DNA of 64,000 nt, from NCBI RefSeq assembly GCF_003044565.1, contig NZ_POXG01000001.1, positions 372,001 to 436,000 on the forward strand, read 5' to 3'. Position numbers and translations under genes: made by a program. This document shows positions 27,698 through 36,924 of the stretch, piece after piece (the stretch's first letter is position 1; each line of letters opens with the position of its first letter). The stretch comes from Neisseria sicca (lineage in GTDB: Bacteria > Pseudomonadota > Gammaproteobacteria > Burkholderiales > Neisseriaceae). The notes beneath the pieces were generated by a model, which made no database searches, was not told the origin of the DNA, and worked only from the letters and a program-made list of their open reading frames with translations.

Positions 27698-29008
27698 ATG
27701 CACGAAATCAAATGCCCGCACTGCCATACCGCGTTTACCGTCAACGAAGCCAGTTACGCCGACATCCTGAACCAAGTCCGCACCCAAGAATTTCAAACCG
27801 AAATACACGAACGCCTGCAACAGGCGCAGATGCAGTTTCAAAGCGACATACAGCTTGCCCAAGCGCAGGCGCAAAATCAGTTCGACAAAATCTTAGCCGA
27901 CAAAAACCACGAAATCGCCACCCTGTCCAACCAAATCAACGCTTACGAAAAAGACAGCAAACTCGCCGCCGCCGAAATCGAAGGTCGTCTGAAAGCGCAA
28001 ATCGCCGAGCAGGACAAATTGATTGCCGAACTGAAAGCGCAGGCAAAATCGCTGGAAACGGCGAAAAACATGGAAAAAGAGCTGGAAATCACCAAAGCCG
28101 TTGCCGAAAAAGAGCGCGAATTGGGCAATTTGAACACGCAGCTCATGCTGCAATCCAAAGAAAACCAGTTGGAAAAACAAAGCCTGCGCGAAAAATACGA
28201 AGCCGAACTCAAACAAAAAGACGAAACCATCGCCTTCTACAAAGACTTCAAAGCCAGACAGTCCACCAAAATGATAGGCGAAAGCCTCGAGCAGCACTGC
28301 GAAACCGAATTCAACCGCATCCGCACCACCGCCTTTCCACAAGCTGTCTTCGGCAAGGACAACGACGCCAAAACCGGCAGCAAAGGCGACTACATCTACC
28401 GCGAAACCGACGAAGAAGGCAACGAAATCATCTCCATCATGTTTGAGATGAAAAACGAAAACGACGAAACCGCCACCAAAAAGAAAAATGAACACTTTTT
28501 CAAAGAGTTGGACAAAGACCGCAGAGAGAAAAACTGTGAATACGCCGTCCTCGTCTCACTCTTGGAAGCTGACAGCGACCTCTACAACAACGGCATCGTC
28601 GATGTATCCTACGCCTACCCGAAAATGTATGTCGTACGCCCGCAGTTCTTCATCCCCATCGTTTCCCTGCTGCGCAACGCCGCGCTCAATTCATTGAAAT
28701 ACAAACAAGAATTGGCACAAATGCGCGCGCAAAACATCGACATCACGCACTTTGAAGAAGACTTGGACAAGTTCAAAACCGACTTCGCCCGCAATTACGA
28801 ACTCGCCAGCCGCAAGTTCCAAACCGCCATCGACGAAATCGACAAAACCATCAGCCACCTGCAAAAAACCAAAGAAGCCCTGCTCTCTTCGGAAAACAAC
28901 CTGCGCCTCGCCAACAACAAAGCAACCGATTTGACCGTCAAAAAATTAGTACGCAAAAATCCGACCATGAAGGCTGCCTTTGCCGCGTTGGAGAAAAAAG
29001 AGGATTAG
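27698..29008 (+). CDS. DUF2130 protein, coiled coil with nuclease-like core
   Basis: 436 aa. The N-terminus has a CPHC half zinc-ribbon (residues 6-9). A long Gln/Glu/Lys-rich coiled coil spans about residues 30-190. The DUF2130 core (about 195-330) has [25 protein letters not shown], whose Asp and later E-x-K match the order of PD-(D/E)xK nuclease residues. A further helical part closes the protein. DUF2130 proteins are widespread and uncharacterised, and a DNA-acting role is inferred from this core. Start ATG 27698 follows GAGGGAACC. A long overlapping frame (27667-28446) is an artefact of the biased composition. Confidence 0.85.
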   Translation: MHEIKCPHCHTAFTVNEASYADILNQVRTQEFQTEIHERLQQAQMQFQSDIQLAQAQAQNQFDKILADKNHEIATLSNQINAYEKDSKLAAAEIEGRLKAQIAEQDKLIAELKAQAKSLETAKNMEKELEITKAVAEKERELGNLNTQLMLQSKENQLEKQSLREKYEAELKQKDETIAFYKDFKARQSTKMIGESLEQHCETEFNRIRTTAFPQAVFGKDNDAKTGSKGDYIYRETDEEGNEIISIMFEMKNENDETATKKKNEHFFKELDKDRREKNCEYAVLVSLLEADSDLYNNGIVDVSYAYPKMYVVRPQFFIPIVSLLRNAALNSLKYKQELAQMRAQNIDITHFEEDLDKFKTDFARNYELASRKFQTAIDEIDKTISHLQKTKEALLSSENNLRLANNKATDLTVKKLVRKNPTMKAAFAALEKKED

Positions 29009-29143
29009 ACTTGCATCATGAATGGACATAGACACCCGCCAGCCGTCACGCCCGCGTAAATACGCCCGCGTAAACAGGAATGACGGCGGACAGGTGTTTC
29101 GTTTTCCATCAATCCGTAAGCAAATCCATTTGTCCAAACATAC

Positions 29144-29191
29144 AAAAAGGTCGTCTGAAACAGATGGTTTGGCTGTTTCAGACGACCTTTT
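29144..29191. terminator. Uptake-sequence hairpin terminator
   Basis: AAAAAGGTCGTCTGAAACAG pairs with CTGTTTCAGACGACCTTTT. It separates the convergent DUF2130 and purM genes. Confidence 0.8.
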
Positions 29192-29212
29192 ATTTAGATT
29201 CAGGCTTTCGAT

Positions 29213-30247
29213 TTAAGCCACTTGTGTTTGATGCTCGTCGCCATTGCGTTCGCGGATTTTGCCCAAGCGGTAAACCGTTTCGCCTTGTTCGGTTAAGAAT
29301 GCCTGTACCGCATCGGCATCTTCTTCGGCAATCACGACCACCATGCCGATGCCGCAGTTGAAGGTACGGTACATTTCTTGCGTTTCCACATTGCCTGCCT
29401 GTTGCAGCCATTGGAACAGCTTGGGCAATTCCCATGCTTTGGCGTCGATTTGGGCGACGGTGTTTTCAGGCAGGATGCGCGGCACGTTTTCGGTGATGCC
29501 GCCGCCGGTGATGTGCGCCATGCCTTTAATGGTGAATTTTTCCAAAGCGGCGAGGATGGGTTTCACATACAGGCGGGTCGGGGCGATGATGGTTTCGCGC
29601 AGTGTTTTGCCGTTGTCGAATTCGGCATCCAAATCGGGATTGTCGCGGGCGATGATTTTGCGGACGAGGGAGTAGCCGTTGGAATGCGCGCCGTTGGAAG
29701 CCAGACCCAACACGATGTCGCCCGCTTTGATGCTGCGGCCGTTGATGACGCTTTCTTTTTCGACCACGCCGACGGCAAAGCCCGCCAAGTCGTATTCGCC
29801 TTCGGGATACATGCCGGGCATTTCGGCGGTTTCACCTCCGATAAGGGCGCAGCCGGATTCTTCGCAACCTTGGGCGATGCCTTTAATCACGTCGGTAGCG
29901 CGGGCGACGTCGAGTTTGCCGCAGGCGAAATAGTCGAGGAAGAACAAAGGTTCCGCGCCTTGAACCAAAATATCATTGACGCTCATGGCGACGAGGTCGA
30001 TGCCGACGGTGTCGTGTTTGTCCCAATCGAAGGCGAGTTTGAGCTTGGTGCCTACGCCGTCTGTGCCGCTGACGAGGACAGGATTTTTGTATTTTTTGCT
30101 GATTTCGACCAATGCGCCGAAGCCGCCCAAATCACCCAACACTTCGGGACGCATGGTGCGTTTGGCAAAAGGTTTGATGTTTTCGACCAGTTGATCGCCG
30201 GCGTCAATGTCCACGCCTGCGTCGCGGTAGCTCAGTGGAGTGCTCAT
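29213..30247 (-). CDS. purM: Phosphoribosylformylglycinamidine cyclo-ligase (AIR synthetase)
   Basis: 344 aa, full length. It makes aminoimidazole ribotide in purine synthesis with ATP. The family's [17 protein letters not shown]-terminus, the [19 protein letters not shown]-site segment and [17 protein letters not shown] are intact. It is transcribed alone here; purE, the next-but-one step of the pathway, is at 36328. Confidence 0.97.
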   Translation of the reverse strand: MSTPLSYRDAGVDIDAGDQLVENIKPFAKRTMRPEVLGDLGGFGALVEISKKYKNPVLVSGTDGVGTKLKLAFDWDKHDTVGIDLVAMSVNDILVQGAEPLFFLDYFACGKLDVARATDVIKGIAQGCEESGCALIGGETAEMPGMYPEGEYDLAGFAVGVVEKESVINGRSIKAGDIVLGLASNGAHSNGYSLVRKIIARDNPDLDAEFDNGKTLRETIIAPTRLYVKPILAALEKFTIKGMAHITGGGITENVPRILPENTVAQIDAKAWELPKLFQWLQQAGNVETQEMYRTFNCGIGMVVVIAEEDADAVQAFLTEQGETVYRLGKIRERNGDEHQTQVA

Positions 30248-30451
30248 GAATGGGTTCCTTATCGTGATTGGGACGGAAAAACGATGGAGCGTATTTTACC
30301 TTATTTTGCAGGCGCGGGCTTGGATTTTTCGGTGATTTTGTAAACAATCTGAGGTTTCAGACGACCTCATTTATTCTGTTATACTGGACGGCTAGGGGTC
30401 GTCTGAAAATCATCGCGGCGGCTCCCGCTGAAACACACATGGAAAGGTTTT

Positions 30452-31522
30452 ATGTATCAGAAAAAAACGCGCGGCATGAAGCCGTGGATCATTATGGGCT
30501 GCGTGATTGCGGCTTTTGTCTGGCTGCTGTACGCGCTGGGCGACATCCTGACGCCGTTTATTGTGGCGGCCGTCTTGGCTTATGTATTGAATCCGCTGGT
30601 GGAATGGTTGCAGAAAAAACGGATCAAACGCGCTCCTGCTTCCATGATCGTGATGGTATTGGCGCTGCTGTTGCTGCTGTCGCTGATGCTGATCATCGTG
30701 CCTATGCTGATCAACCAGTTCAACAATATGGTCAGCCGCATTCCCCAAATCGTCGATTTTACGCAAAACAAACTATTGCCTTGGCTGAACAATGCCGCAG
30801 GCGATTATATGCAAATTGATCAGGAGTCGGTCATTGCATGGTTGCAATCCCATACGGGCGAATTGAGCAACACGCTCAAGGCTTGGATGCCGATGCTGAT
30901 GCGCCAAAGCGGCAACGTCATCAGTGGCATGAGTAATCTGATACTGCTGCCGCTCTTGCTGTATTATTTCCTTTTGGACTGGAAACGCTGGTCTTACGGA
31001 ATCAGTGCCTTAGTTCCGCGCCGCTTTATCGACACTTATACGCGCATCACCAGCAATATGGATGAAGTTTTGGGCGAGTTCCTGCGCGGACAGTTGATGG
31101 TAATGCTGATTATGGGGCTTGTGTACGGGGTCGGGCTGATGCTGGTCGGACTGGATTCCGGTTTCGCCATCGGTATGATTGCCGGTATTTTGGTGTTTAT
31201 CCCGTATTTGGGCGCATTTACCGGACTTTTGCTGGCAACCGTCGCCGCTTTGCTGCAATTTAGCACATGGAACGGTCTGATTATGGTGTGGGTAGTGTTC
31301 GCTATCGGACAATTCCTCGAGAGCTTTATCGTTACCCCAAAAATCGTCGGCGACCGCATCGGTCTGTCGCCTTTCTGGGTGATTTTCTCATTGATGGCTT
31401 TCGGACAACTCATGGGCTTCGTCGGCATGCTCGCCGGTCTGCCGCTTGCCGCCGTAACCTTAGTCCTGTTGCGCGAAGGTGTGAACGCTTATTTCCACAG
31501 CCGTTTTTACAAACACAAGTAA
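30452..31522 (+). CDS. AI-2E/PerM-family membrane transporter
   Basis: 356 aa with about eight hydrophobic segments. The family-typical start (VWLLYALGDILTPFIVAAVLAYVLNPLVEWL), the large extracytoplasmic domain (about residues 85-150) and the C-terminal IVTPKIVGDRIGLSPFWVIFSLMAFGQLMGFVGMLAGLPLAA are all present. Family members export AI-2 or act as Na+/H+ antiporters; the substrate is unknown here. AAAGG precedes ATG 30452. Confidence 0.88.
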   Translation: MYQKKTRGMKPWIIMGCVIAAFVWLLYALGDILTPFIVAAVLAYVLNPLVEWLQKKRIKRAPASMIVMVLALLLLLSLMLIIVPMLINQFNNMVSRIPQIVDFTQNKLLPWLNNAAGDYMQIDQESVIAWLQSHTGELSNTLKAWMPMLMRQSGNVISGMSNLILLPLLLYYFLLDWKRWSYGISALVPRRFIDTYTRITSNMDEVLGEFLRGQLMVMLIMGLVYGVGLMLVGLDSGFAIGMIAGILVFIPYLGAFTGLLLATVAALLQFSTWNGLIMVWVVFAIGQFLESFIVTPKIVGDRIGLSPFWVIFSLMAFGQLMGFVGMLAGLPLAAVTLVLLREGVNAYFHSRFYKHK

Positions 31523-31529
31523 AAGGACA

Positions 31530-31575
31530 AAAAGGTCGTCTGAAATCGGATATGGGTTTTCAGACGACCTTTGTT
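31530..31575. terminator. Uptake-sequence hairpin terminator
   Basis: AAAAGGTCGTCTGAAAT pairs with GTTTTCAGACGACCTTTG after the PerM-like gene. Confidence 0.75.
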
Positions 31576-31607
31576 TCTCCTTGTAAACACATAAAGGAAC
31601 AGAAAAC

Positions 31608-32324
31608 ATGTTAGCCATCATCGGCGGCAGCAGCCTGACCAAGCTGCATGAACTGAGCATCACCGACCGTAAAATCGTCCGCACCCCCTACGGACTGACC
31701 AGCAGCCCTGTCTTAAGCGGCAAACTGGGCAGTCAGGACATCATCTTCCTCGCGCGGCACGGCTTCGGCCATACCGTCGCGCCGCATGAAATCAACTACC
31801 GCGCCAACATCTGGGCGTTGCATTCCATAGGTGTGGAATACATCGTCGCCGTTTCCTCCGTCATCAGCATCAACGACCGCTTTGAAAACGGCGCGCTCGT
31901 CCTGCCCGACGATTTGATCGACTACACCTACGGTCGTAAAGACACCTTTTTTGAAGGACAGGAAGAACCGGTCGTACACACTGATTTTCTCGACCCCTAC
32001 ACCGCCGGACTGCGCGAAAAAATCGTCGAACACGCGCAACAGCACCAAATGCCTTTATACACCCAAGCCGTTTACGGCTGCCTGCAAGGCCCGCGCTGGC
32101 CGACCCGCGCCGAAATCCGACGTTACCGCCGCGACGGTGTGGACGTATTGGGCATGACCGGAATGCCCGAAGCCGTCCTCGCCCGCGAACTGGGCATAAA
32201 ATACGCCCACTTTTGCGGCATCACCAACATCCGCTGCCTCAGCGGCGAAGCGACAGATACAGGCTGCGACTTGGAAACTGAGCTTGCCATCGGCAAAATC
32301 CGCCGCCTGCTTGCGGGTTTGTAA
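31608..32324 (+). CDS. MTAP/MTIP-family nucleoside phosphorylase
   Basis: 238 aa of the methylthioadenosine phosphorylase branch of the PNP superfamily. IIGGSSL (phosphate site), the RHGFGHTVAPHEINYRAN motif and MTGMPEAVLARELG are typical. The base-recognition stretch reads GITNIRCLSG, with Asn where adenine-specific MTAPs carry Asp residues. This favours a 6-oxopurine such as methylthioinosine, as in S-methyl-5'-thioinosine phosphorylase (inference). It salvages purine and sulfur from polyamine-derived methylthioadenosine. Confidence 0.85.
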   Translation: MLAIIGGSSLTKLHELSITDRKIVRTPYGLTSSPVLSGKLGSQDIIFLARHGFGHTVAPHEINYRANIWALHSIGVEYIVAVSSVISINDRFENGALVLPDDLIDYTYGRKDTFFEGQEEPVVHTDFLDPYTAGLREKIVEHAQQHQMPLYTQAVYGCLQGPRWPTRAEIRRYRRDGVDVLGMTGMPEAVLARELGIKYAHFCGITNIRCLSGEATDTGCDLETELAIGKIRRLLAGL

Positions 32325-32346
32325 AAGCTGAGGGAATGAAAAAAGT

Positions 32347-32619
32347 ATGATTTTTGAAATTTCTCAAAAACATTCATCAATCCTTTTTCAAGCTATTAGA
32401 GATGCTGAAGATTTTGCCAAAGAATTAAATATTGATGTTTACAAATGCCATATTGAATTTCATGAGAATATTCTTTGCAAGGATTTGCCATGCTATTTGA
32501 TTCATTTTTATGAAGAAATAGTCAATACGAGTTGGATGGATGTTTCTACTTTAAATGACGTCTGTGTGTATATTTCAATGGAAAGTTGCCAAACTATTTT
32601 ACTGACTCAAAGTAGATAA
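32347..32619 (+). CDS. AT-rich small hypothetical protein
   Basis: 90 aa, acidic and soluble, with no signal peptide or recognised domain. Base composition is far more AT-rich than its neighbours, suggesting recent transfer. The size and acidity recall small immunity proteins, but there is no toxin gene beside it. Confidence 0.5.
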   Translation: MIFEISQKHSSILFQAIRDAEDFAKELNIDVYKCHIEFHENILCKDLPCYLIHFYEEIVNTSWMDVSTLNDVCVYISMESCQTILLTQSR

Positions 32620-32663
32620 TTTGAATACATATCCTATGAGTAATAAGCCGTCTCCAATCCTGA

Positions 32664-32696
32664 CATAGTGTGTGTACAGAATGTACACACACTATG
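32664..32696. repeat. Perfect 15-bp palindrome with 3-base loop
   Basis: CATAGTGTGTGTACA and its complement are separated by GAA. No T-run follows on either strand, so it is not a classical terminator. It contains TGTACA-N3-TGTACA. Confidence 0.7.
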
Positions 32697-32732
32697 TTGA
32701 GGCTTCTCCCTTTATACTTCAAACCATGCAAA

Positions 32733-32762
32733 AAGGTCGTCTGAAAATTTTCAGACGACCTT
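32733..32762. terminator. Uptake-sequence hairpin without loop
   Basis: AAGGTCGTCTGAAAA is followed directly by its exact complement. It ends pcnB transcripts on the minus strand. Confidence 0.7.
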
Positions 32763-32867
32763 ATCATTAAGATAGATACGGCAGAAACAATTTGGCATTC
32801 AAACCAACACTTCAGTCCTTCAGCAAATAACAAACCAATAAGACAGAACCGCTTATTATCCGCCGAT

Positions 32868-34238
32868 TCATGATTCCGGCTTATCCGCCGCCGTTTTTTT
32901 CTTACGCGTGCGACGGCGTTTGCGATTCGGTTTGCCATCCGCACCATCGCCTTGCCCGTGTTGCCGGCGCTGTTGTGTGGCAAGCGTCATTTCTGCGCGG
33001 GCTTCCGCATCCGTATGTTGGAACTTCGTCCACCATTCAACCAAATCCCGCTCCACTTCGCCGACCTCTCCGCGCAACACAAGAAAATCATAAGCTGCAC
33101 GGAAACGCGCTTGTGCCAGCATTTTGTGCGGACGTGCGCCGCGTGTGAAGTCGAATTGCGGCTGAAGTTGCCAAATTTCCCGCATGGTCGCGGCAAATCG
33201 CTGCGGCACGCCCCAACCTTTTTCCACCGTCTCGCGCATGGTGTTCATGGCTTCGGACAAAGCATGGGCGGGCTTTTGACCGCGTTTGATGTTGTCCTGC
33301 CAATGTCGGTTCAAAACCGGCCACAATACGGCGGCGAGAACAAAGCCCACCGACACGGATTTGTCCGCGCGCAAACGCTCGTCCGTATTTTTCAAAGCCA
33401 GCGAGATAATGCGGTTTTCAGGTTTTGCAGCCGATTTGAGCGCAGTCAGAAGCGGATGGACGTCGTCTGAAACGCCGAGAGTATTCAATCGTTTCAGACA
33501 TTCTCTGGCATAACCGGAAAACAGCAGCTTCATGATTTCGTCAAACAGACGCGCTACGGGTTCGTGTTTCAGACGACCTGCCTGCTCCGGAATCGGCGCG
33601 GCGGTGTTTTCTTCCACTTCAAACCCAAGTTTGCCCGACAACCGCACGGCACGAAGGATGCGGACAGGGTCTTCCTGATAACGTTCTGCCGCATTGCCTA
33701 TCATCACCAGCTTGCGGTCGGCAATATCGCCGACGCCGTGGTGAAAATCGACGATTTCTTCTTTAATCGGGTCGTAATAAAGCGCGTTGCAGGTAAAATC
33801 ACGGCGCATAGCATCTTCTTCCATGCTGCCGTAAGTGTTGTCCTTCATAATCCTGCCGTGCGCGTTCTGTTGCACCTTGCCGCCGCCCCTGAAGGTCGTC
33901 ACCTCTATGGTTTCGGGACCGACCATGACGTGGACGATTTGAAAACGTCTGCCGATGATGCGGCTTCTGCGGAAAATCTTATGAACCTGCTCCGGCGTCG
34001 CATCGGTGGCGATATCGAAATCTTTAGGCTCGACACCCAGCAACAGATCGCGAACCGCCCCGCCGACAACATAAGCCTGAAAACCTTCGTCATGCAGACG
34101 GCGGACAACCTTTTCCGCCGCGAAACTCAGCATATCCGCGCTGATGTGGTGTTTGTCGAAAGGAAGGATTTCCTTCGCCACAGGCACTTGCTTCGGCTGC
34201 TTTCCGGGCAAAACTTTATGCAACCATTTTTTCAACAT
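32868..34238 (-). CDS. pcnB: Poly(A) polymerase I
   Basis: 456 aa. It adds 3' poly(A) tails to RNA and so promotes decay. The nucleotidyltransferase motif VVGGAVRDLLLG is at about residues 57-68 and the catalytic DxD in KDFDIATDAT follows. The Lys/Arg-rich C-terminus (KRRRTRKKK) is typical of PcnB rather than of CCA-adding enzymes. GGAAAGAG precedes the start. It is a single gene with uptake-sequence hairpins on both sides. Confidence 0.94.
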   Translation of the reverse strand: MLKKWLHKVLPGKQPKQVPVAKEILPFDKHHISADMLSFAAEKVVRRLHDEGFQAYVVGGAVRDLLLGVEPKDFDIATDATPEQVHKIFRRSRIIGRRFQIVHVMVGPETIEVTTFRGGGKVQQNAHGRIMKDNTYGSMEEDAMRRDFTCNALYYDPIKEEIVDFHHGVGDIADRKLVMIGNAAERYQEDPVRILRAVRLSGKLGFEVEENTAAPIPEQAGRLKHEPVARLFDEIMKLLFSGYARECLKRLNTLGVSDDVHPLLTALKSAAKPENRIISLALKNTDERLRADKSVSVGFVLAAVLWPVLNRHWQDNIKRGQKPAHALSEAMNTMRETVEKGWGVPQRFAATMREIWQLQPQFDFTRGARPHKMLAQARFRAAYDFLVLRGEVGEVERDLVEWWTKFQHTDAEARAEMTLATQQRRQHGQGDGADGKPNRKRRRTRKKKTAADKPES

Positions 34239-34262
34239 AAACTACTCTTTCCAAAATAAAAA

Positions 34263-34351
34263 GAGGTCGTCTGAAACCGGCGGCAAAGCCTTTGCGCAAT
34301 ATTCTGCCGGAAATACGGGCAAAATATTATGCAAAGGCTTCAGACGACCTG
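34263..34351. repeat. Nested inverted repeats with uptake sequences
   Basis: AGGTCGTCTGAA and TTCAGACGACCT enclose AAGCCTTTGC and GCAAAGGCTT. It lies in the pcnB 5' region, upstream of the likely ribosome binding site. Confidence 0.6.
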
Positions 34352-34409
34352 CCGTATCGCATTAAAAAATAAGGCGGCATTATACCCGAAACACCATAAG
34401 CCCTGAAAA

Positions 34410-34564
34410 TATAGTGGATTAACTTTAAACCAGTACGGCGTTGCCTCGCCTTAGCTCAAAGAGAACGATTCTCTAAGGTGCTGAAGCACCAAGTGAATCG
34501 GTTCCGTACTATCTGTACTGTCTGCAGCTTCGTCGCCTTGTCCTGATTTAGTTAATCCACTATA
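34410..34564 (-). repeat. Correia repeat enclosed element, nearly full length (155 bp)
   Basis: Both termini and central palindromes are present; a few bases are missing next to one terminus (GATTTAGTTAATCC). Confidence 0.92.
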
Positions 34565-34641
34565 TAGTCAAATATCTAAAAACCGTAACGGCGTTATCAG
34601 TTATAATAAAAGGCTGACGCAAACCCGCACGGAGCCGTACC

Positions 34642-34827
34642 ATGTATCACTACAAATCCGAAGCCACCCAATTCCTAGACAAACTCATCAAAGACAATCC
34701 GCAGCTGGAAACACAACGCCTTGAAAACCGTCATTTGTTGTGGGATGTCGAGCTGAATCCTCAAGAACAAAAAGAATTCGAAGCCGCCAAAGTCGCCAAA
34801 AAACCTTATACCTACTACCAAGACTGA
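34642..34827 (+). CDS. DUF3460 family protein
   Basis: 61 aa. The pattern YKSEATQFLDKLIKDNP followed by Q-x-L/R-x-x-LLWD and the late KPYTYY matches the small, mostly betaproteobacterial DUF3460 family. Function unknown. It is the first gene of a likely operon with the O-methyltransferase (13 bases downstream) and the CpoB-like lipoprotein. Confidence 0.8.
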   Translation: MYHYKSEATQFLDKLIKDNPQLETQRLENRHLLWDVELNPQEQKEFEAAKVAKKPYTYYQD

Positions 34828-34839
34828 CGGCCAAACGGC

Positions 34840-35508
34840 ATGACCACCCAGACACACAATATCAATCCGGCGCTGCAAGACTACCTCAACAGCATCGGCG
34901 AAAAAGAGCATCCCGCCCTGACCGCCCTGCGTTCGCGCACGCAATCCCACCGTTTAGGGAAAATGGCGATTGCCCGCGAACAGGCAGCCTTGCTGACTTG
35001 GCTCGCGCGCCTGCTCAAAGCCGAAAAATATCTGGAAATCGGCGTATTTACCGGTTACAGCAGTACTGCAGTCGCCCTAGCCCTGCCCGAACACGGCAAA
35101 ATTACCGCCTGCGACATCAACGTTACCTTTACCGATATCGCCCGTGAAACTTGGCAAGCGGCAGGGGTAGGACACAAAATTTCGCTACACCTGCAACCCG
35201 CCCTTTTGACTTTGGACGACCTGATAGCGCAAGGAGAAGCAGAAAGTTACGACCTCGCCCTGATCGATGCCGACAAACCGCCCACACCGCAATATTTCGA
35301 ACGCTGCCTGCAACTGGTTCGCAGCGGCGGCGTTATCGCCATCGACAATGTCCTGCTGAACGGGCGCGTTATGGGTAAAGCAGAACACGATGCCCCGCCC
35401 AGCCTAAACATACTCCAGTCCTTCAACCGCAACCTGCCCGACGATTCCCGCATCGTACCCATTACCCTGCCCGTCGGCGACGGTCTGACTTTGCTGCTTA
35501 AAAAATAA
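34840..35508 (+). CDS. Class I SAM-dependent O-methyltransferase
   Basis: 222 aa, catechol/caffeoyl-CoA O-methyltransferase type. Motif I is YLEIGVFTGYSSTAVALAL (about residues 65-83); the metal-binding region is LALIDADKPPTPQYFE (about 142-157) followed by IDNVLLNGRV. The substrate is unknown. It is tightly placed between the DUF3460 and lipoprotein genes. Confidence 0.88.
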   Translation: MTTQTHNINPALQDYLNSIGEKEHPALTALRSRTQSHRLGKMAIAREQAALLTWLARLLKAEKYLEIGVFTGYSSTAVALALPEHGKITACDINVTFTDIARETWQAAGVGHKISLHLQPALLTLDDLIAQGEAESYDLALIDADKPPTPQYFERCLQLVRSGGVIAIDNVLLNGRVMGKAEHDAPPSLNILQSFNRNLPDDSRIVPITLPVGDGLTLLLKK

Positions 35509-35509
35509 A

Positions 35510-36250
35510 ATGAACAAAACCCTTCCCATCCTGTTTGCCGGCATCCTCCTGCTCAACGCCTGCGCCTCTACCGCCCCCAAACCCAAATCCGGCGACACCT
35601 TCATGCTGCCCGATATTCCCACCGCCGCAGCCGAATCCTCCGCCATTCCCTATCCCGATTTGAACACGATGACTCAAATCGAACGCTTGGGTATGCAGGT
35701 CGAACGTTTGGAGCGCGAGATGGAAAACACCAACCAGCGCCTGCAACAACTTGAAAAACAAAACAAAACCCCGCGTCACACCAATAGGAAAGTGCCCGCC
35801 CAACGTTTGGACGACCAAAAACTCAAAAGCACCTATCTGGCAAACGGCGGCACCGCACCTTCAGAAGCCGACTCCGCCGACCAAAACGAAACCCGTCTCT
35901 ACAACCAAGCCCTCAAATACTATCAGCGCAACAATTACGCCGCAGCGGCCGCAGTCTTAAAAGGAGCAGACGGCGGCAACGGCAGCGAAAGCGCCCGACG
36001 CAATATGTATCTGTTGCTGCAAAGCCAACAGCGCATGGGCAATTGCGAATCCGTCATCGAAATCGGCGGACGCTTCGCCAACCGTTTCCGCAACAGCCCG
36101 CAAGCCCCCGACGCGCTCTTCAGCATCGGGCAATGCCAATACAAGCTGCAACAGAAAGACATCGCCCGCAACACATGGCGCAAACTGATACAGAGCTACC
36201 CCGGCAGCGCCGCCGCCAAACGCGCCGCCGTCAGCATCAAGCAACGATAA
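35510..36250 (+). CDS. CpoB/YbgF-like TPR lipoprotein
   Basis: 246 aa. Lipobox LLNAC (Cys at about residue 18). A coiled coil (about residues 60-85, with MQVERLEREMENTNQRLQQLEKQ) precedes TPR-like helical pairs from residue 125 on, in the order of CpoB, which coordinates envelope constriction with PBP1B and Tol-Pal. Classical CpoB has a cleaved signal peptide rather than a lipobox and usually lies next to pal, so orthology is uncertain. The start follows the methyltransferase stop by one base. Confidence 0.72.
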   Translation: MNKTLPILFAGILLLNACASTAPKPKSGDTFMLPDIPTAAAESSAIPYPDLNTMTQIERLGMQVERLEREMENTNQRLQQLEKQNKTPRHTNRKVPAQRLDDQKLKSTYLANGGTAPSEADSADQNETRLYNQALKYYQRNNYAAAAAVLKGADGGNGSESARRNMYLLLQSQQRMGNCESVIEIGGRFANRFRNSPQAPDALFSIGQCQYKLQQKDIARNTWRKLIQSYPGSAAAKRAAVSIKQR

Positions 36251-36251
36251 C

Positions 36252-36289
36252 TTTTCAGACGACCTCCCATATTCAAAGGTCGTCTGAAA
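36252..36289. terminator. Uptake-sequence hairpin
   Basis: TTTTCAGACGACCT and AGGTCGTCTGAAA with a 12-base loop, just after the lipoprotein stop codon. Confidence 0.6.
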
Positions 36290-36327
36290 TCATTCATTGA
36301 ATAACGTTTTATACACCAGGAGTAAAT

Positions 36328-36813
36328 ATGGCCAAAATCGGCATCATCATGGGCAGCAACAGCGACTGGCCCGTCATGCAGCAGGCAGCGCAGTTTCTCA
36401 AAGAGTTCGGCGTCGAATACGAAGCCCGCGTCGTGTCCGCACACCGCACCCCCGATTTAATGTTCGAATACGCCGAAACCGCCCGCGAACGTGGCATCAA
36501 AGCCATCATCGCGGGCGCAGGCGGCGCGGCACACCTGCCCGGCATGGTTGCCGCCAAGACCACCGTCCCCGTATTGGGCGTTCCCGTGCCCAGCAAATAC
36601 CTGCGCGGCGAAGACTCCCTGCTCTCCATTGTACAAATGCCCAAAGGCGTTCCTGTCGCCACTTTCGCCATCGGCGAGGCAGGAGCCGCCAACGCCGCCC
36701 TGTTCGCCATCTCATTGCTTGCCAACGAAAACCCCGAGCTGGCGCAAAAACTTGCCGATTTCCGCGCCAAGCAGGAACAAACCGTTTTAGACATGGAGCT
36801 GCCTGAGGCATAA
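36328..36813 (+). CDS. purE: N5-carboxyaminoimidazole ribonucleotide mutase
   Basis: 161 aa, full length for class I PurE. It moves the carboxyl group of N5-CAIR to give CAIR in purine synthesis. The [10 protein letters not shown] phosphate-binding start, the SAHRTPD motif and the [11 protein letters not shown] loop are intact. AGGAGTAAAT is an excellent ribosome binding site. No purK follows. Confidence 0.96.
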   Translation: MAKIGIIMGSNSDWPVMQQAAQFLKEFGVEYEARVVSAHRTPDLMFEYAETARERGIKAIIAGAGGAAHLPGMVAAKTTVPVLGVPVPSKYLRGEDSLLSIVQMPKGVPVATFAIGEAGAANAALFAISLLANENPELAQKLADFRAKQEQTVLDMELPEA

Positions 36814-36832
36814 CCATCGAGTTCATCTGAAA

Positions 36833-36894
36833 GGTCGTCTGAAAATGGGGTAAACGAAATCAAAGATTTTTGTTTACCCCATTTTCAGACGACC
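36833..36894. terminator. Extended uptake-sequence hairpin (23-bp perfect stem)
   Basis: GGTCGTCTGAAAATGGGGTAAAC is paired over its full length (36833-36855 with 36872-36894). It extends well beyond the uptake word, which argues for selection on the hairpin. Confidence 0.8.
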
Positions 36895-36924
36895 CTGTTT
36901 CATCACACAATCCTCTGAACGACA

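Noticed and set aside
27667-28446. Long Arg/His-rich reading frame overlapping the DUF2130 gene
   Set aside because: It is an out-of-frame reading of a biased coiled-coil region; the DUF2130 frame has the domain and the ribosome binding site.
29030-29100. Short repeats GCCCGCGTAAA after the DUF2130 gene
   Set aside because: Only two copies of a short word; no evidence for a mobile or regulatory element.
29378-30343. 321-codon plus-strand frame opposite purM
   Set aside because: Antisense shadow of a conserved enzyme; composition reflects the third-codon bias of purM.
36297-36806. 169-codon Arg-rich frame over purE
   Set aside because: Shadow of purE, with extreme Arg/Pro content and no domain.
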